This document shows, piece after piece, positions 1 to 8,649 of a DNA stretch of 64,000 nucleotides. The notes beneath the pieces are model-generated. The model was not told where the DNA came from. It saw only the letters and a list, made by a program, of their open reading frames with translations, and did not search any database. Each line of letters starts with the position of its first letter. Within the stretch, counting starts at the first letter, position 1. A program made the position numbers and the translations under genes. The stretch comes from Synechococcales cyanobacterium GL140_1_metabinner_5_sub (GTDB lineage: Bacteria; Cyanobacteriota; Cyanobacteriia; Cyanobacteriales; Chamaesiphonaceae). The DNA is taken from contig JANYHM010000012.1 of the NCBI GenBank assembly GCA_025359065.1, forward strand, positions 1 to 64,000. Reading direction: 5' to 3'.

Positions 1-15
1 GTGTTTTCTCTAAAA

Positions 16-318
16 CTAACTAACACCACTTGCTGTTGGGATTCGATCGTACATCGCCGAATGTTCTGCTTGAGCCAGTCTGAGATCGTATCCAGCTTGC
101 AAATTCAACCAAAATTGGGCACTGTTACTAAAATAACGGGACAGCCGAATCGCTGTATCTGCGCTGATGCCACGTTTACCATTAATAATCTCACTGATGC
201 GGGTTTGAGCCACCCCGATATCTACACTGAGGCGATAGGGGGTAATATTTAACGGTTCGAGGAAATCTAGCTTGAGGATTTCGCCAGGGTGAATAATGGG
301 TAAACGTTCAGTAGTCAT
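16..318 (-). CDS. higA: HigA-type XRE antitoxin / transcriptional regulator
   Basis: This 100-residue protein is a HigA/VapI-type helix-turn-helix regulator. It begins with the family signature IHPGEILKLDFLEPL, and the HTH lies at about residues 28-62, with the recognition segment around TRISEIINGKRGIS. HigA antitoxins bind their own promoter and neutralise a HigB RNA-cleaving toxin. A higB gene normally sits immediately upstream, but here the upstream neighbour, 39 bp away on the same strand, is a type I restriction R subunit. The partner is therefore missing, lies beyond the left window edge, or the protein is a solitary regulator of the restriction locus. The ATG start fits the family length. 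The family call is firm; the toxin-antitoxin role is inferred. Confidence 0.8.
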   Translation of the reverse strand: MTTERLPIIHPGEILKLDFLEPLNITPYRLSVDIGVAQTRISEIINGKRGISADTAIRLSRYFSNSAQFWLNLQAGYDLRLAQAEHSAMYDRIPTASGVS

Positions 319-357
319 AGTACTGGATTTTGATACTATCGTATTGCATTAATAATA

Positions 358-3300
358 TCACGCTGACCATAAGCGTTCTTGAATATCTGCCAAGATCGAT
401 TCGAGTTTGCCATCAAATACCTTGTCAATCCGCTTAAACCCGCCGTCAGCTTGAAATGCACCTTCATCTAGCGCAGTTCGATCGACCACATACTCCACCT
501 TAATCTGCTTACCAATCCGCTCCAACCACTTCCGCTGGGGTGATGTCCAAGCTTGAGCAGCCAATATTTGCTTCAAGGCTCGATCCACCCGATCGCTATA
601 AGGGATCAAAGCATCCCCTAGAGCCGCTTTGCGAATAAACCCAATAATCGAGGCGGCAATATCCTCATTCGTCGCATCCCGCCAAGCTGTTTGTAAATTT
701 GCTTGACTATAACCAGCCAAATCTAGAGCCAAACGCAGTTCTTTAAGCTGTTGGCGCGTCAATTCGCGCGGGCGTTGCGTGACGACCAACAAAGCCGGAA
801 TCAAATTCAGATTCTCCCGTAAGAATGCCTCGAAACTATCAAGATAATCTTCAGGACGGCTGGCATTGCCATAACCATACTCGATCGATCGCAGTTCGTC
901 GGGATGGTGAGAAATCAATAGCGGCAATCTACCCCCATCTTGCCTGTCTAAAAGTTGGGCGATCTCTCTCCGGTTAGTCAGCCATGCAGCCGCTTCAGCG
1001 GGACGGAGATTGCGAAGATGCTGGGCTAGGTTCTCGACATCCATTCCCGCCAATTGCCCGATCAATCCAGCTTGCTCTTGGCTTAAATGTCGCCGCTTGC
1101 GCTGAAGCTTGGCAATTAGTTGGCCGATAATCAGATCGATCGCCCGATCATCTGTCACGGTATCGAGTTCTGTCACCATTTGCTCGAAGCTAATCTGGGG
1201 ATTAACTACCACTGGTTTCATCGTCGAAACTGGCGCGATATTTTCATATAAATTCACCGCATCAAAGATCCGAAAAATCTCCTTCCCGATCGCATCACAC
1301 AGCCGCGTCGCTCTTCCTACCATCTGTTCGTACAAAATCCGCGAATTTACCCGCCGAATAAATACCAGATTGCAAATTGAGGGCACGTCAATTCCCGTCG
1401 TCAATAAATCCACTGTCACGGCAATTTTCGGACTGGCTTCATTCCGAAAGCGGCGAATTAACTGATTTGGCTTATCTGCCTTGCCGGTAATTTTTACCAC
1501 GTCATCGTCATCAACACTGCCATATTCATCGCTCAGAGCTTGCTTTAACAAATCGACGACAATATCAGCGTGATCGTTATTTGCACAGAAAATCAGTGTC
1601 TTTTCGGGTAAAGCCGGATCGATGTATTTTGCCAACTGTTCGCAAATTACTTTATTGAACGGCACAGTTACCACCCGTTTATTAAACTGCTCGACTTCGA
1701 TCTGGATTTCATCGGGAGCATTAATCAAATCGATTTGCCCCGTGATGCCATCAAACACCTCCACCTCGTCGCCCTGCTGCCAAATAATTCCATCTTCAGC
1801 CAGAGCCGTGGTAATCCGGATCGGCGGCTCGTGGTCGATTAGATAACCATCGATGACAGCTTCTCGATAGCTGTAGACATAGACAGGATTGCCAAAAATC
1901 TGACTCGTGTGGAGCGCAGGGGTAGCCGTCAGACCGATTTTGACCGCATCAAAGAAATCTAGTACCTGTCGATACTTGGAAACATAGTCATTTAAGTCCC
2001 GAAAAGTTAGCTCAGTATCGCTCATCTCTCGATCGAGTAAATACCCTCGATGGCATTCATCGACAATAATGCAGTCGTACTGTCCAGCAGTGAGCGTCGG
2101 CGTATCATCTGCGGGGTATAGGAGCCGTTTCAACATCCCTTGAATCGTCGCAATGTGGACTTTGGTATCGCGATCTGGTTCGGTGTCTTTTAGCTCCTTG
2201 ACATCAAAAATATCGGCAAACGTTTGAAGGTTTTCTATCCGTGTCTCTTTAAATGCGCCCTCGGTCTGTTCGCCCAAGGCAGATCGATCGACGATAAACA
2301 AAACCCGCCGAAACCGCTTTGCTTTCAGCAGTCGGTAAACAAGAGTGATACTGGTTTTAGTTTTCCCCGTTCCCGTTGCCATTGCTAGCAAAATAGTCCG
2401 TTGATCTTCAGCTAAAGCCGCTTCTACCGCTTGAATCGCCTTCTTCTGGTACGGGCGCAGCGAGAAGTTATATTCAAAGCTCTCTTGAGTGAGTTGCTGC
2501 TGAGATCGATCGAGATCCTGTGCCAGTGTATCGATGAGATCTTCAGGACTGTACCAATTCTTTAACGGACGGCTGATATTTTCAGGGCGACGCAAATCGT
2601 CAAACCAAATCCCGCTCATCGTCCGCAACTGCTCCAAAAACTCGCGCCCATTGGTGGCAAACACAAACGGTACCCGATATTCTCCCCAGGGTTCGCATAG
2701 AAACGCGGCATCCCCCCGAAGCTGAAAATCACGGCTGTAACGCTTGGCTTGAAGTATGTCACCTGCCACATTCTTACTCTGTCGCTTGGCTTCCACCACA
2801 CCGATAATATCTAAACCCGCAAACAGCGCATAGTCAGCGTTTCCACTGTCTGTCGGCCATTCTGCGATCGCTAAATATCGCCCTTTCACCGGACGCACAC
2901 CGCGACTGTAGCGAATCTCCTCGGTATCGGCTTCCCAACCAGCCGCCCTTAACTGTGCGTCGATGAGGCGGCGGGTTTCTCGCTCGTCTAAATCTAAATA
3001 CCGTCCATTTTGCTGGGCACTCGCGATCGCTTGTTGGACTACTGGCGATTTTTGGGCAACTGTCAGGGCTTGAATGCCGATTAATTTAGCCTTAATTTCT
3101 GCCGCTTCTGTCTCGGCTACTTGAAGTAATTCTTCGGCTAGTTGCCTGAGTTCTAGTTCCTCAGCAGCAGCAGCCAGAGCAGTTTCAACACTATTGCGAT
3201 GAGCGTCAACCTCGGCTCTGAGTGCTGCTAGTTCATCTCTGAGTGTGTCTGTCTCGCGCTCTGGATCTGCTGGCGGTACGAACGGATTAGGTTTGAAATA

Positions 3301-3684
3301 TGACACGCCTCCATAAGAACGGTGAAACCAAACCCCTAATATCCGCGCATATTTGAGGCTGCTTAATGCCGTTCGCTGTTCGCCCGATCCTGAATGCGTC
3401 GCCCGATTGCCTGATTTTCGCAACTCATGGAACAGATCGAGAGCTTCACCATCGATCGCCCCACGCGATTCGAGTCGGCGCAGCAGTTCGAGCTGAGTTT
3501 CGGCTTTGTCCTCATACAGTCCGACTGTCGCTGCTACAAGCTGGGCAAGGAGTTCGCCAAACTGCCGCAGTTTAATCAAACAGGTATTAGGATCTTCGGC
3601 AAAGTAACGTTCTGCTTGAGAACCCAACCGCACCAGTTGTAGGTCATGAATTTTGAGAAAGGCGAAATTGGGTGAAACCTGCAC
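358..3684 (-). CDS. hsdR: Type I restriction enzyme R (motor/nuclease) subunit
   Basis: This 1108-residue protein is the HsdR translocase and nuclease subunit of a type I restriction system, EcoEI-like. Residues 1-130 resemble DUF4145 and are followed by a coiled coil at about 145-205. The PD-(D/E)xK nuclease shows D292 and the E298-A-K300 pair. The superfamily 2 helicase has Walker A ATGTGKT at 436-442, DECH at 542-545 and the LTATP motif. The C-terminal part after about 870 fits the EcoEI R C-terminal domain. The GTG start gives the conserved opening NFAFLKIHDLQLVRLG. HsdR acts only in complex with HsdM and HsdS, neither of which lies in the window. They could follow on the same strand beyond position 1. 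The reading frame is intact. Confidence 0.93.
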   Translation of the reverse strand: MQVSPNFAFLKIHDLQLVRLGSQAERYFAEDPNTCLIKLRQFGELLAQLVAATVGLYEDKAETQLELLRRLESRGAIDGEALDLFHELRKSGNRATHSGSGEQRTALSSLKYARILGVWFHRSYGGVSYFKPNPFVPPADPERETDTLRDELAALRAEVDAHRNSVETALAAAAEELELRQLAEELLQVAETEAAEIKAKLIGIQALTVAQKSPVVQQAIASAQQNGRYLDLDERETRRLIDAQLRAAGWEADTEEIRYSRGVRPVKGRYLAIAEWPTDSGNADYALFAGLDIIGVVEAKRQSKNVAGDILQAKRYSRDFQLRGDAAFLCEPWGEYRVPFVFATNGREFLEQLRTMSGIWFDDLRRPENISRPLKNWYSPEDLIDTLAQDLDRSQQQLTQESFEYNFSLRPYQKKAIQAVEAALAEDQRTILLAMATGTGKTKTSITLVYRLLKAKRFRRVLFIVDRSALGEQTEGAFKETRIENLQTFADIFDVKELKDTEPDRDTKVHIATIQGMLKRLLYPADDTPTLTAGQYDCIIVDECHRGYLLDREMSDTELTFRDLNDYVSKYRQVLDFFDAVKIGLTATPALHTSQIFGNPVYVYSYREAVIDGYLIDHEPPIRITTALAEDGIIWQQGDEVEVFDGITGQIDLINAPDEIQIEVEQFNKRVVTVPFNKVICEQLAKYIDPALPEKTLIFCANNDHADIVVDLLKQALSDEYGSVDDDDVVKITGKADKPNQLIRRFRNEASPKIAVTVDLLTTGIDVPSICNLVFIRRVNSRILYEQMVGRATRLCDAIGKEIFRIFDAVNLYENIAPVSTMKPVVVNPQISFEQMVTELDTVTDDRAIDLIIGQLIAKLQRKRRHLSQEQAGLIGQLAGMDVENLAQHLRNLRPAEAAAWLTNRREIAQLLDRQDGGRLPLLISHHPDELRSIEYGYGNASRPEDYLDSFEAFLRENLNLIPALLVVTQRPRELTRQQLKELRLALDLAGYSQANLQTAWRDATNEDIAASIIGFIRKAALGDALIPYSDRVDRALKQILAAQAWTSPQRKWLERIGKQIKVEYVVDRTALDEGAFQADGGFKRIDKVFDGKLESILADIQERLWSA

Positions 3685-3799
3685 AATTTATCAAGGTATT
3701 TTGTCGATCGACTATTCGAGTTATGTTGCCCTAGCAACATCTTCAGTCTGAGTTTTCTGCAAGGGAGACAATTATCTAATTGTTTTAGGATATAGCAAT

Positions 3800-3989
3800 C
3801 TGGGGGCATTGTACCCAGCGTAAATTCTCTACCAGGTGACTTCACCGCTTCTTTTAAGATCTCTAACTGTTCTCGTTTCAGCTTTTTTGCGATTGGATTA
3901 TTTTCTACCCAGCCGATGAAGTTATGAAAATCTCGTTGTTTTTTTCTGTAGCGACTTTCTTGGGTACTACCAGATTTTTTTGAGATTCA
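3800..3989 (-). pseudogene. Degenerate coding remnant between hsdR and a Uma2 gene
   Basis: The 282 bp between hsdR and the upstream Uma2 gene are otherwise without a gene. On the minus strand, a frame that opens just before the Uma2 stop codon reads as protein-like sequence including FHNFIGWVENNPIAKKL and REQLEILKEAVKSPGREFT, then loses protein-like character. It has no convincing start of its own. The lysine/glutamate-rich helical run followed by SPGREFT resembles the entry to a winged-helix domain, as in the C-termini of some Fic proteins, but that is a guess. The same frame runs on to 3576 inside hsdR without family resemblance. Confidence 0.3.
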
Positions 3990-4575
3990 ACATAAATCCA
4001 GGCATCACATCTGTACAGTCAAACCCTTCAGGAGCTTCTAGTATTTCTGGCTCATGTCCAAGTCGATAAACTTCAACTTGTTTATTCTTTGGATTAATCA
4101 GTAAACCCAACTTCACCCCCACCCGCTGATACTCTTTCATTTTCTCTTGCAATGGCTTTAAATTATCGGTCGCAGAGCGTAGTTCGATCACAAAATCGGG
4201 AACGATCGGAATAAAACCAACGATGTTCACTCCTGTTAGTCGAGAGTTCTCAATCCAAGAAACATCGGGCGATAACTTTCCTCCATCGAATCTAGTAAAG
4301 TCATAGCCTGTCGATGAATCAAATGTTCTACCTAGATTAGTTTGTCGGTTCCATATCCCAACATCAATAACCAAATCCGCATTCTTTTCACCGCTTTCGC
4401 CACCAACTGGAGCCATAACAATCAGTTCTCCCTTTGGGGTCAACTCCAGCCGTAGATCAGGATTATTTATGCAGAGAATATCGAATTGCTCTGGTGTAAC
4501 CGTCAAGGTCGTATCGCCAACATTGAGTAGCAACGGTTGAACATTCACAGGAGTCGCAATGGTAGCAACTGTCAT
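3967..4575 (-). CDS. Uma2 family endonuclease (DUF820)
   Basis: This is a Uma2/DUF820 protein of about 202 residues, a PD-(D/E)xK-fold family that is strongly expanded in cyanobacteria and of unproven function. Family landmarks include NNPDLRLELTPKGELIVMAP, WNRQTNLGRTFDSS, LSPDVSWI (catalytic-type Asp) and VPDFVIELRS (the Glu of the ExK-type motif), ending in VMPGFMLNL. The frame is open to 4635, but the ATG at 4575 is preferred because AGAGG lies just upstream and the alternative adds 20 unconserved residues. It is a close paralogue of the gene at 59250-59840. No partner is evident. DNA binding or cleavage is inferred from the fold only. Confidence 0.88.
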   Translation of the reverse strand: MTVATIATPVNVQPLLLNVGDTTLTVTPEQFDILCINNPDLRLELTPKGELIVMAPVGGESGEKNADLVIDVGIWNRQTNLGRTFDSSTGYDFTRFDGGKLSPDVSWIENSRLTGVNIVGFIPIVPDFVIELRSATDNLKPLQEKMKEYQRVGVKLGLLINPKNKQVEVYRLGHEPEILEAPEGFDCTDVMPGFMLNLKKIW

Positions 4576-4694
4576 AAAAGCCTCTAAGCATTGTTGCTGG
4601 TTGATTTTAGACGATCTTATATTATCACATTTCATAGCATTCTTTTGTACTAATTATTTTGTAAAATCATGTAAATAAACCAGCTATAAATAGA

Positions 4695-6269
4695 TTAAGC
4701 TCGAATTACCATCACTTGTTGACCTGCCGCCGTAGTCATCGGTTCCATCTGCAACCGATCGACCAGCGGCAACGCCTTCTCACGCCGATCGAAGATCACC
4801 AACCACCCCTCACTCTGCTTCAACCTCTCCAGATACCCCTCCAACTGCACCAACCCCTTCGCCAAAGGATCTCCTTGACCTGTGCGCCAAACCTTCAGCT
4901 CAATACCCAAAATCACCGACCCATAACGCAAACACAGATCCATCCGATCGCGACCCAAGGCATATTCTCGTTCCAAAGTACCGCCCCCATTCACTACCCG
5001 ATGCAAAAAAGCCATTAACACCAGATGAGGCGCAATTTCTGGGTACGAAGCACTCTTCAGCAACGCCTCACCATGCTGAAGCCAAAAATCCAAAAAAGCA
5101 TGGAGTAGTCGATCAACATCTAATTCTCCCTCAGTCGTCAACCAGCTCGGAGCAATAGTAGGCAAACTATCCTGTGGGCCTTGAGCCAGTACTCGTGGCA
5201 ACACCTCCCGATAAATGGGATTAGCCACTACCAAACCACCCATAGCTTCCCGCCGGAGCAGACCTAAATCCACCAGATACTGGCGATCTTCATTAGAGGT
5301 TTCCGGAAGTTCTTGACTGGCTAACATGGGCTGAATAATAGCTTTAACGCGGTCTTCCCGAAGTCTTTCAGCCAAACTATCCAGGTGAGTATCTTGACGG
5401 CGAATCAAGATTTCCTTAGCTTCCGCTACCATTGCTGGTGTAATAGTAGTATCAGGAGTTGGGGTATTCACGCCGTGTCTGCTGGGCAGCATCGTGTGGG
5501 TAAGCTGACGCGCCAAAGCATTGACCAACCAAGGCTGCCCTTGAGTCAGTTCAAAGACCAGATCGATCGACTCAGGCAAAAAGATTTGACCCGTATCATC
5601 GGTATGTTGTTGATATAGTTCAGCTACTTCTGCTGCATTAAAATTGCGCAGGGCGATCGATTCCACTTTGATATTGAAAGGACTAGTGCTTTGTAATCTA
5701 TTGCTGCCCCCTGAAGCCACTTTGTAGTCCCGCACATCACGCATACCAATTAACCCCACTGACAGGGGGAAGCCATTGGGTCGATCAGGGTAGCCATCGC
5801 GCAGTTGGCGCAGGACAGAAATGAGCACTTGGTCTTGCAGAGCATCAATTTCATCAATAAATAGGACGACTGGGCGGGGTGAAAATAAAGACCACTGAGT
5901 TAAAAAATTCTGAATTTTGCTGCCCACTGCTTCTATTGAGCAATTAGGTGGATGCAATTCTGCGGGAAGCCGCAGCTTCAAGGAACGTTGCCAAGACCCC
6001 AAAATGGCATCTTCTACCCGATCGAAATTGTCATTCCAAGCGGCTCCCACCTCCACGGATACCATGGCTGCGGCGTATTGGCCGCTAGCGGTGAGCTGTT
6101 GAGCCAGACTGAGCATTGCCGTAGTTTTGCCCACTTGGCGGGGGGCATGGATCACAAAGTAGCTACGCTCGGCAATGAGTTGCTGGAGCTGCGGCAATCG
6201 GGCAACCGGTGGCAGCATGTAGTGAATGTCTGCTTGGCAAGGGCCAGCGGTGTTAAACCAGCGGGTCAT
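4695..6269 (-). CDS. AAA-like ATPase with C-terminal PD-(D/E)xK-like domain
   Basis: This protein of 524 residues has an N-terminal P-loop ATPase of the AAA-ATPase-like type. The family opening RWFNTAGPC..DIHYMLPP is followed by Walker A APRQVGKTT and Walker B VVLFIDEID. The C-terminal 130 residues resemble PDDEXK_9 nuclease-like domains, with GRDRMDLCLRYG and IELKVWR supplying the D...ExK pattern. Such proteins are numerous in cyanobacterial and other genomes and lack a defined role; defence or mobile-element functions have been suggested. I chose the ATG at 6269, which places the conserved MTRWFNTAGPC at the start. The open frame extends 16 codons further upstream. It lies next to restriction and Uma2 genes, which fits an accessory region. 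Confidence 0.85.
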   Translation of the reverse strand: MTRWFNTAGPCQADIHYMLPPVARLPQLQQLIAERSYFVIHAPRQVGKTTAMLSLAQQLTASGQYAAAMVSVEVGAAWNDNFDRVEDAILGSWQRSLKLRLPAELHPPNCSIEAVGSKIQNFLTQWSLFSPRPVVLFIDEIDALQDQVLISVLRQLRDGYPDRPNGFPLSVGLIGMRDVRDYKVASGGSNRLQSTSPFNIKVESIALRNFNAAEVAELYQQHTDDTGQIFLPESIDLVFELTQGQPWLVNALARQLTHTMLPSRHGVNTPTPDTTITPAMVAEAKEILIRRQDTHLDSLAERLREDRVKAIIQPMLASQELPETSNEDRQYLVDLGLLRREAMGGLVVANPIYREVLPRVLAQGPQDSLPTIAPSWLTTEGELDVDRLLHAFLDFWLQHGEALLKSASYPEIAPHLVLMAFLHRVVNGGGTLEREYALGRDRMDLCLRYGSVILGIELKVWRTGQGDPLAKGLVQLEGYLERLKQSEGWLVIFDRREKALPLVDRLQMEPMTTAAGQQVMVIRA

Positions 6270-6309
6270 AGCTCTGTATGGTGTGAGGGTATTGTTGATC
6301 TTACCGTGA

Positions 6310-6483
6310 AACCCCAACCATCCAGTACTAGAAGCATTGCATCCTGGCGGCCAGTACGTGATCGGTCAAGACTGTGGCATCTACTGGAATCTCACCGATC
6401 CTCCAGAACGCGGTGCCGAGGCTCCCGACTGGTTCTATGTACCCAACGTCCCACCTAATCTAAGCAGAGTTAGCCATCGCTAG
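6310..6483 (+). pseudogene. Uma2 (DUF820) gene fragment
   Basis: A plus-strand frame bounded by stop codons reads YVIGQDCGIYWNLTDPP and APDWFYVPNVPPNL. These are diagnostic interior segments of one Uma2 subfamily, in which they lie ahead of a conserved RRSYVLWQE block. Here the reading stops shortly after NVPPNL and neither the N-terminus nor the nuclease-motif C-terminus is present, so this is a remnant of about 50 codons. It sits between the diverging 5' end of the AAA ATPase gene and the 3' end of the cupin gene and overlaps the last cupin codons. This subfamily differs from the three intact Uma2 genes in the window. Confidence 0.75.
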
Positions 6484-6912
6484 CGGCTGAGGCCAAGTAG
6501 GCATCAGGCGATTCACCAACGACCAATCGTATGCTAGCGGCGGGTGCATGGGTTGGTAATCTCGATCGGTAGGAGTACCGTGGTACTGCACAGCATTAAT
6601 CAACATACATGGTTGATCACTGAGATTGATCGCCGCATGGGGCACCATCGGTGGAATGATCACCACCATTGGCTTAGCATCAGTCAAAGTAATGTATTGA
6701 TACTTTCGATCGAGCAACACTACCAACACCATGCTGCCACGCACCGCCATGAGCTGATCGGTTTGATGACGGTGAACAAACAGGTCATCAATGCTGTGGG
6801 GTGGAATTTGCACCAGCATGGTTTGATTGCTATTTTGGGGGGTGTAGAACTCCACCATGCCGTTTTTGATGGAGTCTAGAGTACGAACTTCGATCGATTT
6901 CGTTAAAGCCAT
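6460..6912 (-). CDS. Cupin-fold protein
   Basis: This protein of about 150 residues has the cupin small-barrel pattern. Residues around FVHRHQTDQLMAVRGSMVLV match cupin motif 1, with histidines and a glycine turn. IIPPMVPHAAINL matches motif 2, with a likely metal-binding histidine. It resembles sugar-nucleotide epimerase-like or WxcM-like cupins, but I cannot assign a substrate. A GTG nine bases upstream would add three residues. The ATG at 6912 is preferred because GAGGTG sits at good spacing before it, and that Shine-Dalgarno overlaps the alternative GTG. The 3' end overlaps the Uma2 remnant on the other strand. Confidence 0.7.
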   Translation of the reverse strand: MALTKSIEVRTLDSIKNGMVEFYTPQNSNQTMLVQIPPHSIDDLFVHRHQTDQLMAVRGSMVLVVLLDRKYQYITLTDAKPMVVIIPPMVPHAAINLSDQPCMLINAVQYHGTPTDRDYQPMHPPLAYDWSLVNRLMPTWPQPLAMANSA

Positions 6913-7138
6913 GACAGACACCTCAAAGTTATTTATTTGTTGTTTTTGCTGTGATGATTATCAGGAATGCAGTCTGAAGCTTAATCTAATCATAGAGCTT
7001 ACTAGTAAAAATGCTAGTCAAAACACTCATCAGAGTTGTATTGATAACCTACTGTATTTATTTACAACTCCTTATTTATATTCTAAGCAATTTTAAATGT
7101 AATAAATTGTTATAAATGCCACCAAGACCACTTCAGAT

Positions 7139-8041
7139 ATGAATTTTTTGTTAGAGCATCGCGGTGAGTTAGCCGCATTAACGGCTGCGGGCATTTGGGC
7201 GGTTTCTTCGACGCTCTATGGCCAAATTGGTAAACAGGTCACTCCCTTAACCCTCAATTTGACCAAGGGTTTGCTGGCGATCGGCTATTTGATCATCACT
7301 ATGCTGCTGACTGGTGAGCGGTTAACAATTGCGCCTGCTCAATGGTGGCCATTATTGCTCAGCGGATTAATTGGCATTGCCTGGGGCGACACCTGTTTTT
7401 TTCTGGCCTTGAACTCGATCGGTGCCCGGTTAACCCTGCTAATCAATATTTTGTCGCCGGTCATTACAGCCGTGATGGCTAGTTTGTATCTGGGCGAAAA
7501 TTTAGCATTCATTAACTGTTTAGGAATTGCTTTGGCCGTCGCTGGAGTGGCCGGGGTAATCTTTGATCGAACCCAAGCAGATCAACTGCCTAAAAATTAT
7601 TGGCAGGGAGTATTGTGGGCTGCGCTGTCGGCATTGGCTAACTCGATCGCCTCAATTTGTTCACGGCAAGCGATGCTATCTGGCGATCTGAGTCCGACTG
7701 TGACGACTTTGGTACGTTTACTGGCAGGAACTGTGGGGATTTTACTGTTGATGCTTTGGAGTAAATCGGGGTCTAAGCAGCCAACAAAGAGTTCTTTTCT
7801 ATTTCTAGATCGCAAAATGTGGTTAAAGCTAGCTGTGGTCGCGTTCTTTAGCACCTACTTGGGAATTAATCTTCAGCAGGCTGCCCTGAAGTACACTGCT
7901 GCTGGGATAGTCCAAACGGTTGGTTCCACTAGTCCCTTGTTTGTATTGGCCTATGACTGGTGGCAGGGCGCGAAAATTAGCTGGCGATCAATTCTCTGGG
8001 CAGTGGTGGCGATCGGAGGAATGAGCCTGTTGTTTCGTTAG
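7139..8041 (+). CDS. EamA/DMT family permease
   Basis: This 300-residue polytopic membrane protein has about ten transmembrane helices in two EamA repeats, at roughly residues 9-140 and 155-299. The usual drug/metabolite transporter signatures are present, including the GLIGIAWGDTCFFLAL segment, the first repeat ending in AVAGVAGVIF, and the second ending in AVVAIGGMSLLF. Members export amino acids, purines, sugars or other metabolites. Nothing here fixes the substrate. It stands alone, divergent from the cupin gene across a 226 bp AT-rich gap and followed by a Rieske gene 119 bp downstream. The length is typical of the family. Confidence 0.88.
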   Translation: MNFLLEHRGELAALTAAGIWAVSSTLYGQIGKQVTPLTLNLTKGLLAIGYLIITMLLTGERLTIAPAQWWPLLLSGLIGIAWGDTCFFLALNSIGARLTLLINILSPVITAVMASLYLGENLAFINCLGIALAVAGVAGVIFDRTQADQLPKNYWQGVLWAALSALANSIASICSRQAMLSGDLSPTVTTLVRLLAGTVGILLLMLWSKSGSKQPTKSSFLFLDRKMWLKLAVVAFFSTYLGINLQQAALKYTAAGIVQTVGSTSPLFVLAYDWWQGAKISWRSILWAVVAIGGMSLLFR

Positions 8042-8160
8042 GTTTCATTGCAGTTTTATGCCCAGACTTTCGATCGAAGAACTTTTTTCGCTATGCTAAT
8101 GGAAATAATTCAAATTTTGGCTCTAATCCAATAACCACTAGGTATTTTCAGAGGTCTTAT

Positions 8161-8649
8161 ATGAATATGCAACGTCGATCATTTTTGACTTATTTAGGAG
8201 TCGGCTGGGCTGCTAGCTGTTTTCCGCTGGTTTTATCAGCTTGTGATACGGGAGCAAAAAAGAATGAATACGATCCTAAAGTAGCTGCTAACACCTCTAC
8301 TGATAGCAAACCCGCGACTTCGGGTGCCGGCAATGAAATTGCTGCTGCAACTGGTTTTACAGTGGTTGGTACCGTTGTAGATCTAGATAAAGCTGGGTCT
8401 GTGGGAAATAAACAAGTCTTGGTAGTCCGCGATCCAACCAACAAATCTAATGTTTTGGCGGTGAATCCTACCTGCACTCACAAGGGCTGTGCTGTTAAAT
8501 GGAAAGCTACCGAAAATCATTTTGAATGTCCTTGTCATGATTCTGATTTTGCACCGGATGGCAAAGTACTCAAAAGTCCAGCAACTAAGCCGTTGGCTAC
8601 TTACACCGCCAAAATTGAAGGCGATAAAGTAATGGTAAAGCTAGCTTAA
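8161..8649 (+). CDS. Rieske [2Fe-2S] protein with Tat/lipoprotein signal
   Basis: This 162-residue exported electron-transfer protein binds a [2Fe-2S] cluster. The N-terminus MQRRSFLTYLG carries a twin-arginine motif, and the hydrophobic stretch ends in a lipobox-like LSAC, so it is probably exported folded and lipid-anchored. The Rieske motif is complete: C105-T-H107 and C123-x2-H126, with C110 and C125 placed to form the stabilising disulfide. It is too short and lacks the fused transmembrane arrangement of the main b6f Rieske PetC. It resembles the small cytoplasmic-membrane Rieske proteins of cyanobacteria, such as those called PetC3. The partner is unknown. Its stop codon overlaps the stop of the convergent gene by four bases. 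Confidence 0.87.
   Translation: MNMQRRSFLTYLGVGWAASCFPLVLSACDTGAKKNEYDPKVAANTSTDSKPATSGAGNEIAAATGFTVVGTVVDLDKAGSVGNKQVLVVRDPTNKSNVLAVNPTCTHKGCAVKWKATENHFECPCHDSDFAPDGKVLKSPATKPLATYTAKIEGDKVMVKLA

Noticed and set aside
1-252. Plus-strand open frame at the left edge
   Set aside because: It is antisense to the HigA gene and resembles no family; the minus-strand HTH protein explains the sequence.
3576-3845. 89-codon frame overlapping the hsdR start
   Set aside because: Half of it lies inside hsdR out of frame. Only the upstream part looks protein-like, and that is reported as a remnant rather than a gene.
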